Below are positions 43,401 through 55,698 of a stretch of DNA of 64,000 nt, in pieces. Numbering within the stretch: position 1 is the first letter of the stretch; every line of letters starts with the position of its first letter. Both the position numbers and the translations under genes were made by a program. Source of the stretch: Rotaria sp. Silwood1. Its lineage: Eukaryota > Rotifera > Eurotatoria > Philodinida > Philodinidae. The stretch is from contig CAJNOP010000102.1 of the NCBI GenBank assembly GCA_905250075.1, positions 1 through 64,000 on the forward strand, written 5' to 3'. The notes beneath the pieces were generated by a model that was not told the origin of the DNA, made no database searches, and saw only the letters and a list, made by a program, of their open reading frames with translations.

Positions 43401-45489
43401 TTGAGTTTGTATATTTGTATTAGATAGAGACATGTCAAATCGACATTTCTATATTAAACTCAAACACTTAGCTACTCGTTTTCTTCTCTTCATCAAACTA
43501 CATGAAGCTTCGCATGCCTTATAATAAGTAATATTGCTCTGAATTGAAAATAGTCACTTTCACATAGTCACTTAGATGATTATGTGATAGCGATTATTTT
43601 CAATTTAGAGCAATAGTGCTTATTATAAGGCATCTGAAGCTCCGTGTAGTTTGATGAAGAGAAGACAACGAGTAGCTAAGTGTTTGAGTTTAATATAGAA
43701 GTATTGATTTGACGTTTAGCTACCAAACAAGAATATAAAAATCAAAAATTTATTGTATTGGCATATTGTTTCCATGTGTTTCCGAAAAAGTTTTGTATGA
43801 ATAACAGTGTATAGGATGATTTTATTTTATAAAATATTATACAGAAAAACATTCGGTAATCTTCTCTTTCGGCTGTTGAAAAGAGCACATCGCTAGCTAC
43901 TACCATTGTCAAGGTATTGAGCTTACACTCCTCCCTTTCTAATTCTGGCATGGACATCACTTTTGCTAATCAATTTCGTATTAAATTAGACAATGTTGTC
44001 TTGTTTCAGATTAGAACTGATGTTAAAAATTGAAGTATAAGTTTAAATAGCTCATTAATATGCCTTTGAACAAGAATTATAAAGCATGAGAGAAACTAAT
44101 CCTCAATTCTTGAATAATAATTATATTCAATAGTTGACAACCTGACAAAAACGTCATTTAAATATAGTATAGTTTACTTGACAGCGGAATGTAGCATTAT
44201 CATATTAAAAAATTTCCTGCAAAAAAACTAACTGAAAAGTTATCCGATTTTGTTGAATTTGAAAAAGAAAATCAATTGAACTTGTTACATATAAAGTGAA
44301 TATTGAATCAACAAACTCACCCGAACTCTATTCCATACACCTTTAATATTATTTTGATCTAAAATGTTTCCACTATTATCTATACCAAAATACCATCTAT
44401 CTAATGTTTCAATTATAAAGCGATCATCATCGACCATAGCTTCTTGATCATTGCCTTCATAATACGGATTAAGTGAAAGACCTGTCCATTCCCATAACCG
44501 TTGAGTTGTACGCGAACCTTTTCTTTCGAAACATTGATTGTAGTAGAAGTTAGTTGCACATATAAAAGCACCCGGTGCTTCGCATACATGTAAGGTTCTA
44601 AATGTTTGATTCTCAGGCAAATCTACAAATGCAATAAAATTAGTTTTTTTTAATATATTTGAGAACAGCTATTATTGGCTATATAGTAATCATGTATCAA
44701 AAGCTGTCTAACACCGATCATTTAACAGGTATTTTGACTACTTTGATGATTCTATTTGCTGAGTTTCGACATATTTTTAGCTAAATTTTGACTATCTGAT
44801 CGTAAAATAATCTTTTCCATTGTAAATCAAAGAATAATTTATCACAGATTTCTTTTTGAAACCTTTTCTAGTTCTTGACTTGTATTTAAAATCAATTATA
44901 GATATGTCGGAGGAAAAACATACAATAAATTTAGTAAGATCTATTTTCCCTCAATTCTATTCATTTTTTTTTGTTTGCGTATTAACCACTATTTACCTCT
45001 TGGAATGAGATTTTCATATTTAGAAAATATTTCAGCCATTTTAATCCATGCATTTGTACACATTTCAATACGATTTTGATCTCGCAATGCCCACACAACA
45101 CGTCCTGTCATATTTGTTTTCGATGTATGTTGTTTCCATACTTTAATATCTTTTTCATTTAAACGATTTCGTGTATCATTAAGTTTTTGTTTTAATTGAA
45201 TTAATTCCTCAATATCCCATCGATCAGTTTTAAAAAGATTGTCAGATAATAATATTGATTTATCTTTAAGTGAAGTAACTATTGAAAAAATTTTCTTCTT
45301 ATCAAAAAGTTCATCTCTTCCTTGATAAACTAAATTAGTTTCCTCATCAGTGAGAAATGAATTGCGACCACAATTTTTATTTTGGTAACGTTGATATGGA
45401 TGATTGTCATTTCTTGAATGATGAAATCGATCAAAATCACGATTTCTCCCATTATCTCGACGAGAATTATTTGAATTAAAATATGACAT
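40446..45489 (-). CDS. Fused cap methyltransferase: CMTR2-like + G-patch + degenerate CMTR1-like + WW
   Basis: Exons 45489-44997, 44622-44321, 42966-41560, 41396-40704 and 40652-40446 join in frame (GT-AG) into 1033 residues. Residues about 120-365 are a CMTR2-type (cap2) 2'-O-methyltransferase: SAM motif CEAPGAF (from Cys178) and the K-D-K set Lys150 (AWIKM), Asp279 (TGDGS) and Lys319 (VLKMF), with NPYYEGN and DPNEQE blocks typical of the family. A G-patch follows at about 565-606. Residues about 700-960 resemble CMTR1 (cap1 enzyme): GGHFICK (Lys849), SDLS (Asp806) and PANSERFLVC. However, the SAM motif is degraded to DNKSLIGF (750-757) and the first catalytic Lys position appears to be Gln. 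A WW domain ends the protein (Trp1006 to Trp1029). The third exon alone spans the CMTR2-like tail and the G-patch, so the fusion does not depend on uncertain splicing. CMTR1's guanylyltransferase-like domain appears absent. Probably nuclear, acting on mRNA caps. Confidence 0.85.
43434..43713. repeat. 280-bp near-palindrome in intron 2 of the cap methyltransferase gene
   Basis: Two arms of about 133 bp, roughly 90% complementary by eye, meet around a 14-nt loop centred at about 43573. It lies wholly within the 1354-nt intron 42967-44320. It has no coding capacity and no clear target duplication. It may be a MITE-type insertion; transcribed, it would form a long RNA hairpin. Confidence 0.85.
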
Positions 45490-46421
45490 AATTTGAAGAG
45501 ATATTTAATATCATAAAACTAAAACAAATAATAAAAAACATAGAAGATATCAGTTGTACTTTAACTGCATGTCTGTTTTTTTGAGAGACAAAAAAACAAA
45601 TTATTTTTTGTCTTTGCAATAAAAAAACCAATCAAATCTTGTAATCTGCTCCTTATAACAAAATTTTTGCCATTCAACTGCATTCTATTGGTTTATTAAA
45701 TCAAAATTTTACATTCCACACAATAAAATGTTCACCATACTCTTCATTTTATTTTCTTCTCTTACTCTTAAATTTATTGTTCAAGATCGTAAAATAGCCT
45801 ATAAAGACTCTTGAACATCTTTTCTTTTTACTTCAATGAATAAGATCATTCTTTCGGAAGTTGTAAGAAAAGAGAAAACTAGACAACTATGTAAAAGCTT
45901 GTTATAGTTTCATGAAGTTTTATGGTAACAGAAGGATAGCGTTGATTGACGAAAAAGAAAAAGAGAAAAGAGCAAGCATAAACAGATTGCTAATGATGTA
46001 TTGTGAAATGAGAGAGTAGAAGGGTGGAAAAAGCTTTAAAAAAAGTGGAATGCATTAAAAAAAACAAAAAGATGAAATACCTGGAGCTTTTTGAAGAGTA
46101 TGCATGTTGACAGTGGAAAAATGAAACTTGTTTCTCGATTTCTCTCTGCGTCTCTCTCTCTTTCCATTCATTATATATGATCAGTAATGAAAAAAAAAAA
46201 TAAAATGTTTTATTCAAAACTATAACAAACAAATGTAAAAATCTAGCGGATGCATGGCTTGTCACAAGTCATTACATGTTATTTTTTTATGCGTCAGTAG
46301 TATATAATAAATTTTGCTGTATTCATACTACACGGAGAAAGACAAAAAGCAACCATAATAAAGAAATATTAAAGACATATTCTGTATCATAAAAATTAAT
46401 ATTACACCAAAAAAAAAACAC
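45490..46421. promoter_or_regulatory. Shared upstream region of a divergent gene pair
   Basis: About 930 bp separates the start codons of the minus-strand cap methyltransferase gene and the plus-strand 2H-phosphoesterase gene. Their promoters must lie here, possibly shared. I see no specific element that can be named. Confidence 0.45.
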
Positions 46422-47501
46422 ATGGCCAGTAACAACGGGAATCAAAATAATAAGGATTTTAATTTTCGTCCACAAGATGGAAATAAAAATAATACTTCAT
46501 CGTCCAGACAAAATAGAGATAAAGATCAATCTTATCATCGTTGCACCGATTATTATTCCGCTGGATCATCACAACGAGAAATTTTAACAAATAGTAACAA
46601 TATTGAAGAAGTTACATATGCTGGTTCTTCAGCACATCGAACAGAAGTGAATAATGACGAAATCAAGGCTTACGCTGTCAATCTTCAATTGAAACCAGTT
46701 GAAATGGGTATCATAGCAAAAATGAATCAACGAGATCAAGAATTTAAAGGTTTAGGTGCATTCAATCATTATTTTGGTTTATTAGCACCGTCCAATCATT
46801 TGGGATATACACTTACTGACATTTGGGATGGTTATTTTCATATAACACTTGCTAAATTTTTCACTGATGTGGCACCACATCGGTTAGAAGAGGTTTTTAG
46901 TAAATTTTCACCTTCTTTACAAGACATGCCTTATATTCCTGATATTATGTTTCGAACGTCAAGAATTAATATTGTTTCTGGTGCAAATCGTCCTAAAGGA
47001 CGCAGAAATATCAATTTCGTTGTACTTCCTATTGATTATGATCTTGAAACCGAAGCTTCTCTTGAAAAATTTCAACTATTACTTGAAAAAATTAAAAACC
47101 AAACAAAATCAAAAGATTGGAGTGGAACACCATTCAGTGATCTTCACGTAACTATACGCAAATATTCCAATATTGACTGTAATTTAAACAAAATTAAAAT
47201 ACAAGAATTTCCACTTGAATTTCGATGTTCTCATCTTGAAGTTAAACAAACACGAGATCGAGCACTGCATCGTTTCAAAAAAACAAAAGACAATATATAT
47301 AGATGGTGGAATGGTGTGACGGAAATCGATAAAAAATGCTCCGGTTGTCATACACCTATTATATCTGACAAATGGGAAGGTTTTTGTTTTGCATGTGGAA
47401 AATATGAATCAATTATTCCAATATGGTCAACAGATGGCAAGAATATTTATAATTATTATCAACTACGAGATCAAGAAAATATACGAAATGCTAATACATA
47501 A
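46422..47501 (+). CDS. 2H-phosphoesterase-like protein with C-terminal zinc ribbon
   Basis: A 359-residue single-exon protein. The first 75 residues are a polar, Asn/Gln-rich, probably disordered tail. The central domain carries two H-x-T motifs, His140-Ile-Thr142 (in GYFHITLAKF) and His242-Val-Thr244 (in DLHVTIRKY). Each sits in a beta-strand-like context about 100 residues apart, the signature of the 2H phosphoesterase superfamily (LigT/ThpR, USB1, AKAP7-like). These enzymes act on 2',3'-cyclic or 2',5'-linked RNA ends. The C-terminus adds a CxxC...CxxC zinc ribbon (Cys306, Cys309, Cys322, Cys325) after a Trp-rich patch. I do not know this domain combination as a named family. Divergence from the cap-methyltransferase gene hints at an RNA-end-processing role. 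The assignment rests on the paired motifs only. Confidence 0.6.
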   Translation: MASNNGNQNNKDFNFRPQDGNKNNTSSSRQNRDKDQSYHRCTDYYSAGSSQREILTNSNNIEEVTYAGSSAHRTEVNNDEIKAYAVNLQLKPVEMGIIAKMNQRDQEFKGLGAFNHYFGLLAPSNHLGYTLTDIWDGYFHITLAKFFTDVAPHRLEEVFSKFSPSLQDMPYIPDIMFRTSRINIVSGANRPKGRRNINFVVLPIDYDLETEASLEKFQLLLEKIKNQTKSKDWSGTPFSDLHVTIRKYSNIDCNLNKIKIQEFPLEFRCSHLEVKQTRDRALHRFKKTKDNIYRWWNGVTEIDKKCSGCHTPIISDKWEGFCFACGKYESIIPIWSTDGKNIYNYYQLRDQENIRNANT

Positions 47502-50494
47502 AGTGAACTTGTCTAGCATAATAACTATAAGAAAAAAAAAATTTAAGTTCTTTTTTCTCATTGATAATATATAATCATGCCATAAGGATGTATTACAAAA
47601 AAAAATAGCAATGTCAAGTATACTGCTGTTGCACTATATAATACTTTACCAGGAGAAAGAGTAGTGAAATGAGGTATAAAAAATACATGAAACGAAAATA
47701 TATTATTTTTTTAATATTCTATATTAATATCACAAGCGAATTAAAATGATTCAATTTGCTAGACGAAACAGACGGGAGCGCAAAAAGTGAAGTACATTTG
47801 TGTAAAGGACGGTGGCTGACATTGATATTAAATATTACCATGTGCATTTACGTTTCAATTAATTCAGGGGAAACTTGATTTTTGATATTAATAGAGATGA
47901 TTAATATTTACAAAAGATATGTGTGTATCATAAAACTGTTGTATTCTGAAGTGAAATACAAACATGTAAGCAAGAGAAAAGAATACAGGCTATAGATATT
48001 AACCATGAAATGTTGAATTCAAATATTTTTCTTATGATTTAAAATAAACTTTCAAAAGTTCATTTTTATTATGTTTTTCATTAGGATTTTTTGACATTAA
48101 GTTTGTCTAGATTTGAAAATTTTTAAGTTGGAAAAAAGTGAAAGAAAGAACCAGAAATTTTCAGCTTCTCTTACCCGAAACCGGTTAATAAGAGAAAACG
48201 GAGCCAGAATCGAAACCAAAATTTTTTTTCTGATGAGCTATTCACATGTTGCCTAACCTAAAGTTACACCAACAGTAAACTATGTGTTTTTTTTCACAAT
48301 TAGATGAAAAGAAAACTCAAAAATAGCTAAAAATTTGATTGAAACCTCTGAAAAAATCGAACGTCATTAAAAAAATCATTTTTTCAGAAAAGACACGAGT
48401 TGATACTCCGATGCGCAATTTGAAAATCATTATGACTTTGCACTCATATGCGTCTTAAAGATTAGATTTTTGTCTTGTCTAAAAAATCAATTTTTTTCGA
48501 AAGAAGTCGATCTTTTTTTACAACAGTTGTTCGGCAGCGCGTCTCCATCCACATTAAAAATTCCTATTATAAGATCCTGTAAGATTCTTCAAAGAGAGTA
48601 TGAAATTTGAATATGGTGTTGTACAAGTTTATATGTCAATCTCAAAGCTACCATTTCTGATAAAATTGTACTGTTTGATTGTTCTCCGATTCATGTATGA
48701 TTTTTCAGAATTTTCTTCAATTTTCGACTTCTATCATCTCTTGTTTTCTTAATAAAGTTTTTATCTTTACTTGTCTTTGAATATTTATTTATAAATAACT
48801 AAATGAAAACAAAAATATGCACTGGAAAGACATAAAAGAATAATTATTGTTATTGATGGCATAGCTAAAATAAACTAAAATGCAAAATAAATAATTTAAG
48901 CGAATTGATAACATTATCTTTGGAATAATATTGTTTCAGCAGATCAGCACCACTATAAAGAATATGTATTATTATTGTACAAGTGAGACGTAAAATTATT
49001 TATTTTATGTGATCATATAAAGTCTTACATAATTCCAATTAGCAGACTTTGCTATTGTACGATTTCGGAAATCCTTAGTTACAATCATGATACATTTCTT
49101 CAAGCAATTATACGATATTAATTTATAATAAAAATGTATAAAGAAAGTTTTTACCCCTCAACGTAAGTAAAAATTAGACACGATCACTTTCATATGATTT
49201 AAAGATTAAAATATATTGGAAATAAAATGAAGTAGCCTTTCTTCCGACCGGTAATGGTAAATTAAGGATCTATACGATATCTTAAATTCATTTATCTGTA
49301 CAAAATTTAATTAATTGAGCATTAAGTATTGATGCTATGTCCAAAAATAGAAAAATTTATTTTTATTTTTTTCACTTAGAAAATGAATTTTCAATAGCAT
49401 GTAGGAAATATAAATTTATTTTGAAATATATGAATATTTAGTTTTACAACAAGAAATTCAATAATTTCAATTAGATGAATTTGTTTTTTTTCTTTATCAT
49501 ATATTGCTTCAAAATCAGGTACAAGAAAATAATCATAATTTCATTATTCAATGATAAAGCAATTCTCAGTATCAAGAATGTACACTTTTAGAAATAGTAT
49601 TAATCGATAAACACAAACACGTTTTTATTAATCGAAGAGAAGATCCATACTGAACAGTCATATATACAAAACTGCATAATCTCTGAGTCTTGGTTTGTTT
49701 CTTATTGGAACAATATGTTTTTTTTTAATAATCTTTCGGAATAGTTACTGAGAAGAGAGTGACTATCAAATAAATGTTCGCTGAAACAGTTAGCTCCATG
49801 ATATTTCTACATTCTGATTGGTTTTTGCTGAAAAAAGCAACATACAATAAAGAGATGTTATGATAATATTTATATATCCGATAAGATCAATTGAATATGA
49901 CATGAATGTAACAAACTTCTGTACAAATGTTTGAACTAAAACATGATATATTGTTTTCTACAATGTCATAAAAATAGTTTTGGTCTAAATTCTAGATAAG
50001 AAGTTGCATTTTGAGTTGTCAAGCCGACTTTGATCATACAACAACATTTAGTAATACATTTTCAAAACTGACTTATATACAATTTTATCTTTCATAATAA
50101 AAGTTTAGTTGTATCACTTATATTCCATTCATCAGTTCTTTTTTTGTATGAAACAACGGTCTTGCTCTATGTTAATAAAAAATTCAAACATTGTCATCAT
50201 AGTGAGACAAGACGTAAAAAGGAAAAAAGAAAGCATGGAGTGACTCGCTATGACTGTAAACTTTTCTGAAAAGTGAGAGTCCTCTATCGACTTGCGTATA
50301 TAATGGGTATTCTTAAAAATGACGTTGAGATGAGTTATTAATTATTCGTCCTTGATAAACATTAGTTTTCTTTATTATATTTTCCTTGAAGCAATCTTGA
50401 AAGTTATGAACTTGTTTTTCTCTTTCTGTTGATCATCAATAAGAATTGTTTTTTTTTTCTTATGTAAGAGAAAATGTAAAAAATTCTCATTTAA
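47502..50494. other. Non-coding interval
   Basis: No gene was recognised in about 3 kb. The interval is strongly AT-rich and presumably contains the promoter of the ankyrin gene near its right end. Confidence 0.5.
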
Positions 50495-52983
50495 ATGGCT
50501 TTATCACAAACTAGTAGTAGTATACATTCATCAATCATTAAAAATTTATTTCTTTTCACTGCATGTGTACAAGGAGATCTACAAACAATTGAAAATCATT
50601 TAAATTCTGTATCATCATCAAACATCTGTTCAATACGTGATGAAAATCAAGCTACACTTATTCATTATGTATCAAGATATGGACATTTAAATATATTGAA
50701 ATATTTTCTTGAAATAAAACATATTGATATAAGTCAATTATGTACACGACACGGTGCAACATGTCTACATGATGCAGCTGTTTGTAATCAAATGGATATT
50801 CTCAAATATATATTTAATTATTATAAAAGAAATTTTTCTGATAAACTTTGTTGGACTATTCGAGATGAACAAGGAAATACACCATTACATCTTGGTAAAA
50901 GAAAAAAAATTCTTTTTTCTTTTTTCTTTAATTTATTTGTATATTCTTTAGCTGCTTATTATAATTCACTAGATGTTATGCATTATTTACTTGAAGAAGA
51001 ATTTGCTGATCCTCATTATCGAACTTATAATGGTTTTCAACCAATTCATTTTGCTTCTCAACAGGGTCATACTCAATGTGTTAAATTATTACTATCAAAA
51101 TCACCATATACAGTTAATCAACAAACAAATCAATTATTAACTCCAGTTCATCTTGCTTGTCAAGGTGGTTCATTAGAAACTATTCAAATATTAATATCAT
51201 ATGGAGCAAATTTACAATTAAAAGATCAAAATGGTTTAAATTGTTTACATATTGGTTCGTTTTATTTTTCTATTCTTTTCCTTTATCTCTTTTTTTTTTG
51301 AAAATATTTAGCTTGTCAAAATAATCATCTTGATATTGTTCAATGGTTAATTGAAAAACAAAATTTTAAAATAAATGATGTCGATTATATGAATAATACA
51401 CCAACACATTATGCTGCTACAACTGGTAATGAACATATGATTAATTATTTATTAGAAAAAAATGCTAAAGTTATTTCAAATAATAATGGAAATACTCCAT
51501 TACATTTGGTTAGTAAGAATTTATTTACAAAATTTATAAACAAAAACTTATATTGAAGATTGTGATAATCAATAGTAAAACTCATCTTATTTGCAAAGAT
51601 GTTTTCCATGCAATAAAAAAAAGTAGGAAGAAAATTCACTTTTAGAGTTCAAAAAAAGTCGAACACAAAAGATTGTCGAAATTTCTTTGTTGATTCGAGT
51701 TTGTAGTTCCAATACAATCTATTGAAATAGACTTTGGATTGAATGCTATTATATTATCTTTCATGATAATTGAAATGCAAATAATATGGCAAAGAAATGA
51801 TTTGTTCTTTTTTTTACTACATTTTAAAATAAAACCCTAAGAAATACAATTTCTCAATAGAGTTTTTATCTGTATTGAATATTTGCCTTACATTCAGATT
51901 AGGAACATCCATAGGGACGATGGCAAAGATATTTCATGAATTTGTACCCTATTTGAATGTAAGCACAAGTCTAACAGTTAGAACTGTAGTGAATCTGATG
52001 AAGTTAATGTAGCCGTGTTAATTTTGTCACGATTAAGGAAGAGATTTTCTCGAAAAAAGTAGAACATGAATCGATCTTATGATTGAATTTTTTTTTCTTT
52101 GTATCACTTCAAATAAAAAAAGACAGACTTTTCTGTTTAATATTGATATGATAAATGTGTTAATTTGTTAGATGTTCTATGATTTTATTCGGAAATTTAG
52201 GCAGCACAACATGGTCATCGACATGCCTGTTCTATATTAATCGAACGTGGTGACTGTTCATTAACATCTGTTAATTGTGAACAATTAACTGCTGTTGATT
52301 TAGCTAAAAATTCTGGTTATCTATTACTTGCTAATGAACTTCGGCGTGATGTTTATTCTTCATCTGTTCAAATTGAAAAAGCAACTATTGTTCGATTAGT
52401 TATTAAAAAAAGAAATGTTCCACATGCAGATGCATCGAATCAAGTTACTGAACAAGATTTATTAAGTAAAAAGTTTTTAACAAAAAAAGAAAGAGTCAAT
52501 TTTTTTTTGAATCTGAAATAGATCAGGATGAACAATCATCGAATAAATATTCTTCGTGGCTTAAAATGACAAATCAAACAAGAGAAGAACTTCAGTAAGA
52601 AAATTACACAGAAAAGTATTTTTTTATTTGATTTTTTTAATTTTAAAGATAAGCGGAAGATATCATTCGGTAGGAATTTCATAATAATTTGCATGATTAA
52701 TAAAAAAAAAATTTTGTTTTAAAAAATTAAATTGATTTTAATTCGAACTTTTTTTTATAGGGATAAAGAATCGAATTTTTTAAATAAACATCTTCAACAA
52801 GAATCATTAACAAATACAGAAGATATATCAACAAGTACGAATCATTTCGAACACTTAACTAATCATAATGAATTTATATCTGTAAGATTTCGATTACAAA
52901 ATCTGTGAAAAAAAATTCATTTAATTTAGAGTTCATCGGTTGTTGCAATTCCAAAATGGAGTCGTTCTTTAATTGAACGTTGA
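50495..52983 (+). CDS. Ankyrin-repeat protein, seven exons
   Basis: Exons 50495-50894, 50952-51254, 51312-51508, 52201-52465, 52522-52594, 52761-52881 and 52930-52983 join in frame to 470 residues. Introns are 57, 57, 692, 56, 166 and 48 nt. About eight or nine ankyrin repeats fill residues about 18-335, with intact TPLHLAA / TPVHLACQGG / TPTHYAA cores. The remaining C-terminal part is charged, Ser/Asn-rich and probably disordered, ending in IPKWSRSLIER. Repeat sequence and layout recall the N-terminal half of espins, but the actin-binding regions of espin are not evident, so it is left as a generic scaffold protein. Two introns interrupt repeats at the same place (after the codon pair for LHL/HI), suggesting repeat-exon duplication. 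The gene ends 65 bp from the convergent methyltransferase gene. The donor at 52465 is the least certain splice site. Confidence 0.85.
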
Positions 52984-53048
52984 CGAAATACTATAAACTG
53001 AACCTGATCATTTTTTATTTGTTTTTTCAATCAAAATAGATTTCAATA

Positions 53049-53760
53049 TTAAATATTTTTATCACGTCGAATTAATGAAAGATAAGCTCGACCATCTAAT
53101 CCTAAAGGACCGGCACTGGTCGATTCATAAATAGAATCTTCAATTGATTCAATTGTCCAACCATTTTTCGATGAAAATAATTCTTCTAAATCAGATTTTT
53201 TTATTCGACGTGGACCACCTTCACGTATTTCTTTTTCATTAAAACATAATTGAATATATAAACCATTAGGTTTAATTAAATATTCAAGATTTTTAACATA
53301 ACGTTGACGATCATTATTTGAAAAAATATGAAAAACAGCTGCATCGAGAATAATATCATATGAATTTTGTTTTAAATTTTTTGTTGAAACATCACTAAGC
53401 ATATCAATAACTTCAAATTGAATATTAACATTTGCTTTTTGAGCTTTTTCACGAGCAACTTCAATTGCTTTAGGTACCTAAATAAAATTTAACTTTTTTT
53501 TAAATAAATAAAATAAATTGTGAATCTACTAGATCAATAGCCGTTATATTAACGTTGTTTGCATGACTTGCAATATATATTGCATTATCACCAATGCCAC
53601 AGCCAACATCAAGTATTTCACAATGAAAAATTCCTTGTTCAACAAGTTTAATAATTGCTGGTTGTGGTCTTTCAGTTTCCCAATGTCCTTCACCTGTTCC
53701 GGATATACGAAAAAAAAGTTCTTGTGGAGATCCTTCGTCTTTGTTAGTTTCACTCGTCAT
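53049..53760 (-). CDS. Class I SAM-dependent methyltransferase (bacterial TPMT-like), two exons
   Basis: Exons 53760-53530 and 53477-53049, split by a 52-nt GT-AG intron, encode 219 residues. The N-terminus has the HWETERPQP signature (26-34), typical of a bacterial family of thiopurine-methyltransferase-like proteins (usual form W-D-x-G-R-P-Q-P). Motif I is LDVGCGIGDNA (50-60). The second exon carries the acidic strand end IDL|V, DAAVFHIFSNNDRQRYV and GLYIQLCFNE strands, then GGPRRI. The acceptor substrate is not deducible; relatives methylate thiols, halides or small metabolites. No targeting signal. It converges on the ankyrin gene (65 bp apart). Similarity in order and spacing to actinobacterial-type proteins suggests horizontal transfer with one acquired intron; a TPMT-like vertical origin is the alternative. 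Confidence 0.8.
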
Positions 53761-54597
53761 ATTGCTTCAGAGTGGTAAAAGACTAAGAATAAATGCTTTA
53801 TCATTATAATGACAAGATAAAATAGATAAAATAGCATGATACTTTTTTTCTTTCTTTCTTTCTTTGTGATCACTGATGACGATCAAGCCCTAATAGCACA
53901 TGTAGAAAAATTGGATGACAATAACAAATTTAAAAAAGGAGAAAAGAAAAGAAAAGAATATAAAAAAATAATTTACTTATGGCTCGCGTCATCATACTTT
54001 TTTCTCAAGGTAATAGAATGACAATAAATATCAATCTAATGTGTAATACGAAAATAATAGTATAAGTGTTAACCCTCTTTCTCTTCAGTAGAGAACGGTA
54101 CCGAAAGAAAACTGTTTCCTTTCGAATCATACATAACTTCTTCTTATTACACTTTCATAAAATATGACATGACACAACAGAACGGTGAAGCATCCTCAAA
54201 ATGAATCGGCACTTTTCATTTAATTGAGAATACCAGAACTAAGTGTAAACACATGTTGGAACGAAATTTTTTTCATCTTGTGTATTGTATATGGCATCAA
54301 ATAGTTAGGGCATATCAAAAATAGTCATTTTGACCGATAAAATCTCACAAGAACGAGTTCATTAAGTTTTTGTTCTACAAAAAATATTTGCGCTCGTAGC
54401 TACGCTGAATCAGGCACAATTAATTTATTATCGAAGACATATATTGAAGCTTTTCTTCAAATAATGTTTGATTAAAAAAAACTCATCAGCATAGTTACGA
54501 CATCCCATGTAGTGAAAAGGACTGTTTAATTGTTAATATTTATCAAGAAGATCGAGCACCTGAAAAACATGTAGTAATTTGCCTACCGATGGTTGCG
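53761..54597. other. Non-coding interval
   Basis: No gene was recognised. A short TTTC microsatellite lies at about 53847-53865. Confidence 0.45.
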
Positions 54598-54666
54598 TTT
54601 GAGTGTGAGTGAGAATGTGAATGGGATGAAAGAACCATACCATCACCCAACATCACACCCACATCC
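54598..54666. repeat. Telomere-like G/C hairpin 9
   Basis: The G-rich arm with GAGTGTGAGTGAGAATGTGA (54601-54627) and the C-rich arm with CATCACACCCACATCC (54635-54666) are close together. This is a diverged family member in the usual G-then-C orientation. Confidence 0.5.
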
Positions 54667-54742
54667 GTAAAAATTCAGAATATAGTCGTAAAAAACTGCG
54701 TATCTACTTTGAAATTGAATTGCTGCTTTGGCTTGATAGGTT

Positions 54743-54924
54743 GACTTATCCTTTAAATATTTTTTACTGATCTAGTATACTTATTGAAAATCTATATCTA
54801 TGAACAACTCGACTTATTTTTCAAGAATAAGTCGACTTATCTTCTGGATGTTTTCTTTTTATCGAATATACCTATTGAAAATCGATATGTTTGGCAACCC
54901 GATTTTTCCTCCAGCGATAAGTTG
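54743..54924 (+). repeat. Diverged tandem duplication, unit about 91 bp
   Basis: Two units (54743-54833 and 54834-54924) start with GACTTAT and share TATTGAAAATC followed by ATAT and an AAC..CTCGA/CCCGA block at equivalent places. No coding meaning was found. Confidence 0.5.
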
Positions 54925-55698
54925 TGTTACGCAATGTAGTTTTTTATTGATTACAGACATTTTGGATTTTGTTTTTTACTCGATCAAGTTACTCTCTTAC
55001 TATAAATCGAGTAATTCGAAAAACTATTTTCTCATTCTAAATCTTAAAAGACTAGCGAAATGGTCGCTTTATAAAATAAAAGGACTTATTAAGTTTCGCA
55101 TTGATGGAACTTCATAATTGAATAGATGAGTGTATGTCACTTACGTGTTATAATAATATTGATTTCTTTTGTTTCGTAGGTAGATGGTCGTGTAGACTAA
55201 TCAATCTATTTCATGAAATTTCAGAAGCAATTACTAATCACATCAAAAGTTTAAATACTGTTTTTAAGCGGTGAGTTTCTTGGAAAGAATTATCATTAGC
55301 TGCATTAATTTAAATGTTTTATTTGATATTGAGTTTTTAAGTTAGTGAAATCAGGCGTGTGTTTTGTGCTTATGGTATGTAAAGTATGTTTCGGTCATTT
55401 ATACTTTTTTTTGCTAAAGTTGCCTCAACTTTCTTGTTTATGATAGGTGGTTATCATTTGGAATCGAAATATAAAAACTTTAAAACTGATGTATCATTAT
55501 TAGTTCTTGTTTCCACATTTTCACCACATGATGCTGTTGCACAAATAAAATCTATTCTACTTAAAAAAACAAACATCTATAACTTATGATAATTCTCAAG
55601 TTATTGATATAGAAAAAGAACTTGCAATCTGCAACTTGAATCATAATAAAGATCAGCATGTACAACAAGATTCTATCAGAGACATATGGCATGATGAT

